A stretch of DNA of 64,000 nt from Rhodospirillaceae bacterium (GTDB lineage Bacteria; Pseudomonadota; Alphaproteobacteria; Rhodospirillales; Casp-alpha2), in assembly GCA_016845145.1 (NCBI GenBank), contig JAERTE010000117.1, positions 1 to 64,000 on the forward strand, in the 5' to 3' direction. A program made the position numbers and the translations under genes. The notes below the pieces were generated by a model that worked only from the letters and a program-made list of their open reading frames with translations, searched no databases and had not been told where the DNA came from. Below, in pieces: positions 35,537-42,593 of this stretch; positions within the stretch are counted from its first letter, which is position 1, and the number at the start of each line of letters is the position of its first letter.

Positions 35537-36727
35537 ATGCACGACGCATGCACACAAGTGACCCGACCAAGCCGGGCGTGGTTCATCGGGATGCTATCCC
35601 TGCTCATATGGGCCGCCGCCGCAACACCGTCGGCGCTTGCCCGCTCCACCGCATTCGAAACCGAACATCGAGGAATCCGTCTGGTCGCCGTCACGCTGCC
35701 GCCTGCCGGCAGTCAGGACGTCGACGTCATGCCGATAGCATTGGCGATGAAGAATATCAAAAAGGCCATCGACGCTATCTTTGCTCGCTCATCTTTTAGC
35801 GCTGAGCGCATTGGCCAACTTCGCAAAAATGGGCGCGTCACACTCGTCTATGATGCTGAATTCCCAAAAGCAAAAATGGCTTCTTCGGTTATCGCCGCAT
35901 TTTTTCCAGATTTCTTCCAGGCAGAAAAAAACGGACGCAAAGAGTTCTTGGTGGTCGTCGGTCGTTATGGTGCGAAATGGCCCGCCGACAAGTTGGCGGC
36001 TGTCATTGTGCATGAACTGGTCGGACATGGCCTGCAACACTTGCGCGGTCGTACAGGTAAGGACCGCAAACTCGACAAGGAATGCGAGGCCCTGATTTAT
36101 GAGGAGAAGGCCTATCAAGATTTCGGCGTGCGTCGCGATACCCGGGATATGCAGGAATTCCGCCGCTCTATGAGTGACAACTGGTGCGCCGATTTTCGTC
36201 ACTACATAACCCGCAAAGGCCTCAATGCCGATAAGGTCTGGAACTACGGCAAACCAAACGTGCCTAAACTGCTCGATCACTTCGAAGCCTATATCCTCCA
36301 TCTCCGGAAGTCCGGCGTTGCCGGCGACGCCGTCGCAGCGACCAAAGCGAAGCGGAAGAACGATTTCGCCGCCATGCTGAAGCGCGCCGAAACGAACGGA
36401 TCGTCGCGCGACATGTACGCCATTGGCAGCCGGTATCTGAAAGGCCTTGGCGTCAAACGCAGCACCGCCAAGGGAATCACCTGGATGCGCAAGGCTGCGA
36501 ACTTCGGACATGCCCAGGCGCAGTACATCATGGGCGTCATGCACAGCGCTGGCCATGGCGTGCGTAAAGACCCGGCGGAAGCCTATAAGTGGTTGTCTCT
36601 TTCGGCCAATCGGGGTTTCCCCAAGGCCAAGCAGGCGCGACGTAAATTGAAACCGAAACTGACACCCGCACAAATGACCGAAGCCAAGCAACGTCTCGAA
36701 ACATGGCGTCCGGCAAAACGCAGTTAA
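35537..36727 (+). CDS. Exported protein with HExxH motif and Sel1-like repeats
   Basis: A 396-residue protein with a long signal peptide (hydrophobic core WFIGMLSLLIWAAAATPSALA, residues 15-35). The middle region contains VIVHELVGHGLQH (about 156-168), the HExxH zinc-peptidase motif, followed by an acidic KECEALIYEEKAYQD segment that could give the third ligand. The C-terminal third holds two Sel1-type helical repeats (MYAIGSRYLKGLGV and YIMGVMHSAGHGV). This pairing suggests a periplasmic peptidase or a degenerate one that binds protein partners. The next gene starts inside its last 25 bp. Confidence 0.75.
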   Translation: MHDACTQVTRPSRAWFIGMLSLLIWAAAATPSALARSTAFETEHRGIRLVAVTLPPAGSQDVDVMPIALAMKNIKKAIDAIFARSSFSAERIGQLRKNGRVTLVYDAEFPKAKMASSVIAAFFPDFFQAEKNGRKEFLVVVGRYGAKWPADKLAAVIVHELVGHGLQHLRGRTGKDRKLDKECEALIYEEKAYQDFGVRRDTRDMQEFRRSMSDNWCADFRHYITRKGLNADKVWNYGKPNVPKLLDHFEAYILHLRKSGVAGDAVAATKAKRKNDFAAMLKRAETNGSSRDMYAIGSRYLKGLGVKRSTAKGITWMRKAANFGHAQAQYIMGVMHSAGHGVRKDPAEAYKWLSLSANRGFPKAKQARRKLKPKLTPAQMTEAKQRLETWRPAKRS

Positions 36728-37665
36728 TCATTACGCTGGCAATCGTCTGCGCGGCGTTCACGGCCAACGCCGGCCCCGTCCGCGTGGAAACCCGCGCCGT
36801 ATTGCTGGCGCCCGACACTCCCGACATACGAACTGCCGGTACGCTCCGGTTTCTGGGCGGTTTGGAGATGGCCAGTCCCGATGGTCACTTCGGCGGTTTC
36901 TCGGCTCTTCACGTCAGCGCCGACGGCAAGCGCATGATCGCGCTTTCCGATGCCGGTATGCGGTTGAGCGCAAAACTGATTTACGACCGAAACGGCCATC
37001 TTTCGGACATCGCCGATACCGGGCTCGACGCGTTATCAGGGCCCGATGGCCGTCCACTGCGCGCCAAACGCCAAGCCGATGCCGAAGCCATGGCGCCGGG
37101 CGCCAAAGGTGAAGTCATTGTCGCCTTCGAGCGTGACCATCGGCTTTTGCGCTATATGGCCGACGAAACCCGCCCGCGCCCCATGATCACACCGGCGGGC
37201 CTGAAACACCTGCCGGCCAACAGCGGCGTCGAGGCGCTGACGCAGCTTCGGAACGGCGCCCTATTGGCCATCAGCGAAGGCTCCAAGGGCGGTGGTGATG
37301 CCGTCGCCTGGCTCGGCGATAGCCGCGGCTGGTCGATGATGAGTTATCAACTCGATGGCGGATTTCGTGTGACCGGCGCTGCAACGCTACCCGGCGGCGA
37401 TGCCTTGGTGCTTGAGCGGCGCTATACGCTGCGTGACGGCGTCGCCGCACGGGTGCGGCGCATACGCGCAGGCACAATCGCAGCCAACGCACGCCTGACA
37501 GGTCGGGTCGTCGGCGAACTCCGCCCCCCCATGACCGTCGACAACTTTGAGGGCATTGGGATCAGGCGGGATGAAACCGGTCGCACATTGGTCTATATGA
37601 TATCAGACGATAATTTCAATCCGTTGCAGCGCAACCTGCTGATGATGTTCGAATTGATGGAGTGA
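36703..37665 (+). CDS. Exported esterase-like phytase-family protein
   Basis: A 320-residue protein with a signal peptide (LIITLAIVCAAFTANA, cleavage near residue 23). The body matches the esterase-like activity of phytase family (beta propeller): FGGFSALHVSADGKRMIALSDAG, DAEAMAPGAKGEVIVAFERDHRLLRY, NSGVEALTQLRNGALLAISEG and NFEGIGIRRDETG. The gene overlaps the upstream Sel1 gene by 25 bp and the NHL gene follows after 3 bp. Enzymatic activity is not shown for most members. Confidence 0.8.
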   Translation: MASGKTQLIITLAIVCAAFTANAGPVRVETRAVLLAPDTPDIRTAGTLRFLGGLEMASPDGHFGGFSALHVSADGKRMIALSDAGMRLSAKLIYDRNGHLSDIADTGLDALSGPDGRPLRAKRQADAEAMAPGAKGEVIVAFERDHRLLRYMADETRPRPMITPAGLKHLPANSGVEALTQLRNGALLAISEGSKGGGDAVAWLGDSRGWSMMSYQLDGGFRVTGAATLPGGDALVLERRYTLRDGVAARVRRIRAGTIAANARLTGRVVGELRPPMTVDNFEGIGIRRDETGRTLVYMISDDNFNPLQRNLLMMFELME

Positions 37666-37668
37666 ACC

Positions 37669-38562
37669 ATGTGGTGCCGTCCCATTGCCCTCGTCGTTAT
37701 TCTTAGCGTTCTTGGTTTGCCGGCGTTTGCTTTGGACTTGCCGCAAATACCCGTGGCCAAATCCGAGCGTGTGTATGGCCATCCGCACGACGTTGAGCTT
37801 TCGCCGGACGGCAAGCATCTTTATGTCGCCGATTTGGATAACGACCGCGTTGCTGTGCTCGACGCCTGGACATTGAAGCTGGTGTCGACCATCGGCGAAA
37901 ACGAACTCGCCAGCCCGCACGACCTCACCTTTGCGCACGACGGCCGCCTGCTTGTCGCCGATACGGCCAACGACCGCATCGCCGTTTACACCCTTTCCAC
38001 CGGCACCGACGGCAATCCTACAGGCAAATTGACCGCATCGTGGAACAGCGGCATGGCCAGCCCTGAAGGAGTCACGATCAATGCCAAGGGCGACGTGTTC
38101 GTCGGCAATACGGGTTGGGGATCGGTGGTGATTGTGCGTCGTGGCCGAGCCGTCGGTGCCCTGGCGGAGCCCGCGCCCGGCAAAGGCGCATTCCGACGTC
38201 CGCACGATGTGATGATCGCGCGTGACGGGCGACTGTTCGTCGTCGATTCGGGCAATCATCGCATCGTCGTCTTCGGCAAGGATCTGAAGTTGTCAAAGAT
38301 CCTTCATGGCCCGCCTTACGATTTCAGCGAACCGAAATACCTGGCTGAAGGCGACGACGGTTTGATCTATGTGGCTGATGAACATAACAACCGCGTCCTC
38401 GTATTGGACACAACCTTGAAGCCGGTCGGCACCATCGGGTCGGGCGCGAAAGGTGACGCGGACGGGCAGTTGAACTGGCCCGAAGGCGTGTTCGTCAAAG
38501 GCCCCGACATCTGGGTCGCGGATACCTACAACAACCGCATCCTGCGGTTCCGGCGGAATTGA
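37669..38562 (+). CDS. Exported NHL-repeat beta-propeller protein
   Basis: A 297-residue secreted protein with a signal peptide ending near PAFA (about residue 22). It has repeated NHL-like units: HDVELSPDGKHLYVADLDNDRVAVLD, HDLTFAHDGRLLVADTANDRIAVY, HDVMIARDGRLFVVDSGNHRIVVF, DDGLIYVADEHNNRVLVLD and DIWVADTYNNRILRFRRN. Such propellers bind partners or sugars; some are lyases such as peptidyl-hydroxyglycine lyase domains. GGAG precedes the ATG and the upstream gene is also a secreted propeller, so the pair may work together outside the membrane. Confidence 0.82.
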   Translation: MWCRPIALVVILSVLGLPAFALDLPQIPVAKSERVYGHPHDVELSPDGKHLYVADLDNDRVAVLDAWTLKLVSTIGENELASPHDLTFAHDGRLLVADTANDRIAVYTLSTGTDGNPTGKLTASWNSGMASPEGVTINAKGDVFVGNTGWGSVVIVRRGRAVGALAEPAPGKGAFRRPHDVMIARDGRLFVVDSGNHRIVVFGKDLKLSKILHGPPYDFSEPKYLAEGDDGLIYVADEHNNRVLVLDTTLKPVGTIGSGAKGDADGQLNWPEGVFVKGPDIWVADTYNNRILRFRRN

Positions 38563-38674
38563 TAAACTTGAACGATCCAGGCCGCATCACGTTCGGATGC
38601 ATGGAAACCATCAGTTACGGAACGCCTGCCATTGAAGGGCCGGCGGCGGTCATGGAGATTTTCGAACTGGCGGC

Positions 38675-39112
38675 TTAATCCAACGGTACATCCGCCACCC
38701 AAACATAACCGTCAGGATCGATCAGGTAAGCTTCTCTAAGGCCGTGCGGTTTATCCATGGCGCCGGCCAGCACCACTTCACCACGCTCGCGCGCCCGCTC
38801 TTGCGCCGCATCAGGGTCGCAACCGTGCAGCCGAATCTCGACGCCGATACCACGCGGTAACTCACCACCGAGACTGCCCTTCAGAGGGTGGTCGGAATAT
38901 GTGTGGTCCGCATGCAGCATCCATTCCGCCCCATATCCCCGGAGCACGGCGAAATCGGGATCCGCGTAGACGACTTCGGCGCCCAACACGTCGGTCTGAA
39001 AAGCAAGTGCGCGGTCCATTTCCTGAACCAGAAGATTAATACCCAGGCCTTTCAACGACTTCCCGTACTCGTCGGCCGGCATCCACGGGTCGCCTTCGCG
39101 CAATTTTGTCAT
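38675..39112 (-). CDS. VOC (glyoxalase/bleomycin resistance) superfamily protein
   Basis: A protein of about 145 residues with the paired beta-alpha-beta VOC fold: GINLLVQEMDRALAFQTDVLGAEVVYAD, then GIGVEIRLHGCDPDAAQERARERGEVV and the C-terminal REAYLIDPDGYVWVADVPL. The ATG at 39112 lies six bases after GGAGGG; the in-frame ATG at 39118 abuts the ribosome site. It is divergent from the enoyl-CoA hydratase. VOC proteins include dioxygenases, epimerases and resistance proteins, and the type cannot be decided here. Confidence 0.8.
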   Translation of the reverse strand: MTKLREGDPWMPADEYGKSLKGLGINLLVQEMDRALAFQTDVLGAEVVYADPDFAVLRGYGAEWMLHADHTYSDHPLKGSLGGELPRGIGVEIRLHGCDPDAAQERARERGEVVLAGAMDKPHGLREAYLIDPDGYVWVADVPLD

Positions 39113-39210
39113 CAGCATCCCTCCTGGGCATATCATCGGGCCATTGGCGCACGGCGGCAACAGGCATATTGTTGCCATAGCAATTTCCAGCAGGTCCCCA
39201 GGGAGGTCCC

Positions 39211-39987
39211 ATGAGCGAGCCAGAATTCGTCCGATACGATGTCCGCGACCGTGTGGCTGAAATCACACTGGCGCGCGAGCCGGTCAACGCCATCAATCAC
39301 CAATTGATCGAGGAACTGCTGGCGGCCTATGCCCGCGCCCGCGCCGACGATCAAGTTCGCGCCATTATCCTGACCAGTGCGTGTGAAAAGGCCTTCAGCG
39401 CGGGCATGGATCTGAAGATGATCCGCGGCAAGACCGGGCTCGATCTCAGGCGGTTCCTCGAAAAGCTTTATTTCGGCATGCATGATGCCCAGTACCGCAT
39501 GGGCAAACCGACCATCGCTGCCGTCAACGGGCCGGCCCGCGCGGCGGGTGTTACGTTGGCGGTTTCCTGCGATTGTTTGATCATCGCCGACGATGTGGAT
39601 ATCTCGTACCCTGAGATCGTGGTCGGGGTTATTCCGGCCATGCACTTCGTGCACCTGCCCAAGCAAATCGGTCGTCACAAGGCGTTCGAGTTGCTGTTCA
39701 CCGGCGATACCATGACTGCCGTGGAGGCCGAGCGCCGGGGACTGGTAAACTACGCCGTTCCCCGCGACCAAGTCCTTGAAAAGGCCAGAGAAATGGCCGC
39801 CAAATATGCATCCATGTCTCCGGTCATTATGGAGCTGGCCCGCGATTCGTTCATGCGTGCCAACGACTTCGAATACCGCCGCGCCATTGAAAATACCGTC
39901 GAGACCATTTGCAACATCATCAACACCGAGGATGCTCAAGAAGGTTTGAATGCATTTGGTGAAAAACGGTCTCCCAATTGGTCATAA
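39211..39987 (+). CDS. Enoyl-CoA hydratase/isomerase family protein
   Basis: A 258-residue crotonase-fold protein. The first oxyanion-hole block is ACEKAFSAGMDLKMIRGK and the second is NGPARAAGVTLAVSCDCLIIADDV. The usual two catalytic Glu positions of hydratases are not clearly both present: the second block has PARAAG where hydratases have G-GCEL, so it may be an isomerase, hydrolase or lyase of this fold. GGGAGG precedes the ATG. The FAH-family gene follows after 38 bp, suggesting one catabolic unit. Confidence 0.85.
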   Translation: MSEPEFVRYDVRDRVAEITLAREPVNAINHQLIEELLAAYARARADDQVRAIILTSACEKAFSAGMDLKMIRGKTGLDLRRFLEKLYFGMHDAQYRMGKPTIAAVNGPARAAGVTLAVSCDCLIIADDVDISYPEIVVGVIPAMHFVHLPKQIGRHKAFELLFTGDTMTAVEAERRGLVNYAVPRDQVLEKAREMAAKYASMSPVIMELARDSFMRANDFEYRRAIENTVETICNIINTEDAQEGLNAFGEKRSPNWS

Positions 39988-40025
39988 GGCATGGCATGGT
40001 AGCGCCTTGTGGAGAGGGGTCTCAC

Positions 40026-40817
40026 ATGTCCAAGGAAATGAAGGCCGCGCGCCTCATCGCCGCAGCCAGGCTTGCTCATACGCCGCTAATGCCATTACCG
40101 GAATCGTGCCGGCCAACAACGCCAGACGAAGGATATTCCGTGCAAGAAGTGCTGCACGGCATTCTGAAGGACGACGACAAGCAGCGCCGCATCGGCTACA
40201 AGATCGGCTGCACCACGCCGGTCATGCAAGAAGCCATGGGGATCGACCATCCTTGCGCTGGCTCCATCACCGATATCCAGGTCTACCGCGAACACGTCGA
40301 ACTACCTTATTCGGAGTTCCATGATGTGGGCGTTGAATGCGAAATTGGTGTCGTATTGGCGCGTGATTTGGCCCCTGATAATGCGCCCTACGACCGCGAG
40401 CGCGTGATTGATTGCGTCAGTTCGGTCATGCCCTGCATTGAGATTATCGACCGCCGCGCCCAAGGCGGTCCCGCGGTCGTCGGCATTCCGACCATGATCG
40501 CCGATGACTTTTCCGCCGCAGGCGCCGTGTTGGGACATCAAACCCACGCATGGCAGGACTTCGATCTCGCCAGTTTGGCCGGTCGCGTTCTCATCAACGG
40601 CGAGGAAAAAAGCGCTGGCGTCGGTGCCGACGTGATGGGCAACCCGTTGGAGGCCGTCGCCTGGTTTGCCAATATGAAGGCTGCGCGCGGTGAAATCCTT
40701 AAGGAAGGCGAGTTCATCCTGACCGGCAGCCTGACCCTTGCGCAATTCCCCGATGGCCCGTGTGAGGTCACGGTGGAGATTGATCAGTTGGGAACGGCGG
40801 GCGTCACTTTCACATAA
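40026..40817 (+). CDS. 2-Keto-4-pentenoate hydratase-like protein (FAH superfamily)
   Basis: A 263-residue protein of the MhpD/HpaH/HpcG type, which hydrates 2-hydroxy-dienoates from aromatic meta-cleavage. The metal site is in VGVECEIGVVLARDL (Glu-x-Glu), and GYKIGCTTPVMQEAMGI and the C-terminal GEFILTGSLTLAQFP are family hallmarks. The ATG at 40026 follows GAGAGGGG; an upstream in-frame ATG is unsupported. It ends 23 bp before the end of the convergent MttB-like gene. No ring-cleavage dioxygenase is nearby. Confidence 0.85.
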   Translation: MSKEMKAARLIAAARLAHTPLMPLPESCRPTTPDEGYSVQEVLHGILKDDDKQRRIGYKIGCTTPVMQEAMGIDHPCAGSITDIQVYREHVELPYSEFHDVGVECEIGVVLARDLAPDNAPYDRERVIDCVSSVMPCIEIIDRRAQGGPAVVGIPTMIADDFSAAGAVLGHQTHAWQDFDLASLAGRVLINGEEKSAGVGADVMGNPLEAVAWFANMKAARGEILKEGEFILTGSLTLAQFPDGPCEVTVEIDQLGTAGVTFT

Positions 40818-40840
40818 CGCCAGGCACATAACGACGGGCC

Positions 40841-42385
40841 TTACGACCACTTATCAGCCATCCCCTCCTTGCGCTCGGCGATAAACGCCTGCAGGGCCTC
40901 ATCAATGGATGCATCAAGCGGCGGCTGCGTGTAGTCGTGCAACCATTGCTTCCACAGGCCATTGGCCCGAACCGCCATGTCCGTGCGGCCGTCAGCCTCC
41001 CATTGCTCGAAAGAATTGTTGTCGGCCAATGTCGAGCGATAGAACGCGGTTTCGAAATGCGCCTGGGTGTGGGTGCTGCCCAAATAATGCCCACCCGGCC
41101 CCACTTCGCGGATGGCGTCCAGCGCTTGTCCGTCCTCGGAAAGATCGATCCCCTTGAGCAGGGTCGCCGCCATGCCGAGTTGATCGCTGTCCATGACGAA
41201 TTTCTCAAAACTGGATGACAGGCCGCCTTCAATCCATCCCGCGCCATGCAACACGAAATTCACGCCGCTCAATACTGCCGGCATTAATGAATTGGCACTC
41301 TCGTAGGCCGCTTGAGCGTCCGGTAACTTGGAGCCGCAGAGCGAGCCGCCCGAACGGAACGGCAATCGCATTCTTCTCGCCAATTGCGCCGCCGCCGATA
41401 GCACCAGATTGGGCTCCGGCGTACCGAAAGTCGGCGCCCCGGACTGCATCGAAAGCGCCGATGAGAACAGGCCAAACACCACCGGCGCGCCGGGCCGCAC
41501 CAGTTGTGTGAACGCGATGCCGGCCATGGCCTCGGCCAAGGCCTGGGCCAACGTGCCGGCGGCGCTGACCGGCGCCATGGCTCCCTGCATGATGAACGGC
41601 GTGATGATCACCGCCTGCCCTGCCCGCGCATAAGTTTTCAGCGCGCCGAGCATAACCTCGTCGAAAGCCATGGGGGAATTGACGTTGATGAGGCTGGTGC
41701 AAACGGCGTTTTCGGCGACGAAATCCTTGCCGAACAATATCTCACACATGGCCACCGTATCAGCGGCCCTCTCCGGCGCGGTCACCGATCCCATGAACGG
41801 CTTGTCGGACAGGCGCATGTGCGCATAGACCATGTCCAGGTGACGTTTGTTGACGGGAATATCGACCGGCTCGCATACCGTACCGCCCGAATGGTGGATG
41901 TGAGGCGCGACGTAAGCCAAGCGCACAAGGTTTTCGAAATCGGCAATGGTGCCATAGCGGCGGCCATGATCAATGTCGTGCACAAACGGCGGGCCGTAAA
42001 CCGGAGCGAAAATCACGTTGCCATCACCGAAGGTGACGTTGCGGGCCGGGTTTCGGGCATGCTGCACATAGCTCGCCGGCGCCGTGGATATTAGCGAACG
42101 AACGAGACCATCCGGAAACCGCACACGTTCGCCATCGACATCCGCACCGGCATTGCGCCACAGGTCGAGAGCTTCCAGGTCGCCCTTAAAGTCGATGCCG
42201 ATTTCCCGCAGTATCGTTTCCGCATTGGTCTCGATGATCTCCAACCCTTCGGTTGAACAGAGCTCCGTATACGGGATGTTTCGTTTGATGCTGCCCATGG
42301 CGACTGGCGCGTTGGCACTATCTTGCCGAAGCGCGCGCCGTGCAGCTCTGCCTCCACGGCGGGTTTTCGTTGGTGCCTCAGCCAT
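40841..42385 (-). CDS. Trimethylamine methyltransferase (MttB) family protein, non-pyrrolysine type
   Basis: A 514-residue TIM-barrel methyltransferase that in relatives moves a methyl group from a quaternary or tertiary amine to a corrinoid protein. The ATG at 42385 has GGGGAGA upstream and starts MAEAPTKTRRGGRAARR. The gene has no in-frame amber codon, so it belongs to the non-pyrrolysine group, which includes glycine betaine, proline betaine and carnitine methyltransferases. The basic N-terminal tail of about 25 residues looks disordered. It is divergent from the DMGDH-like gene, and a B12-binding corrinoid protein is encoded at 45.9 kb. Substrate is unproven. Confidence 0.88.
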   Translation of the reverse strand: MAEAPTKTRRGGRAARRALRQDSANAPVAMGSIKRNIPYTELCSTEGLEIIETNAETILREIGIDFKGDLEALDLWRNAGADVDGERVRFPDGLVRSLISTAPASYVQHARNPARNVTFGDGNVIFAPVYGPPFVHDIDHGRRYGTIADFENLVRLAYVAPHIHHSGGTVCEPVDIPVNKRHLDMVYAHMRLSDKPFMGSVTAPERAADTVAMCEILFGKDFVAENAVCTSLINVNSPMAFDEVMLGALKTYARAGQAVIITPFIMQGAMAPVSAAGTLAQALAEAMAGIAFTQLVRPGAPVVFGLFSSALSMQSGAPTFGTPEPNLVLSAAAQLARRMRLPFRSGGSLCGSKLPDAQAAYESANSLMPAVLSGVNFVLHGAGWIEGGLSSSFEKFVMDSDQLGMAATLLKGIDLSEDGQALDAIREVGPGGHYLGSTHTQAHFETAFYRSTLADNNSFEQWEADGRTDMAVRANGLWKQWLHDYTQPPLDASIDEALQAFIAERKEGMADKWS

Positions 42386-42521
42386 GATGGCGATCTCCCC
42401 ATTGAGACATTCGACCTTTTTCAAATATCTCCGTTTTTCGATCTTCGATTGGCCGACGAACGTCATGTTTTTGCCGAAATCCGCCACTGGGCGACGGAAA
42501 TGGTCAAAAAATCGTCGATGT

Positions 42522-42537
42522 GGGACAATTGAGTCCC
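42522..42537. promoter_or_regulatory. Dyad in the MttB-like/DMGDH-like divergent promoter
   Basis: GGGAC-AATTGA-GTCCC is a perfect 5-bp dyad around a CAATTG core, 57 bp before the DMGDH-like ATG. A CAATTG core also sits in the two repeats ahead of the corrinoid gene, so one regulator may bind both, but the flanks differ. Confidence 0.3.
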
Positions 42538-42593
42538 TTCGGATGCCCCTACGAAACATATGAGAATAACGCCGAGGTTCGAGAGGAAAGCTC

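Noticed and set aside
38575-38678. A short plus-strand frame after the NHL gene reading METISYGTPAIEG then PAAVMEIFELAA.
   Set aside because: Too short to assign; it could be a gene remnant, but no family is recognisable and it has no ribosome site.
40841-42385. Pyrrolysine-containing trimethylamine methyltransferase.
   Set aside because: The frame has no internal amber codon and no pyl genes are present in the window.
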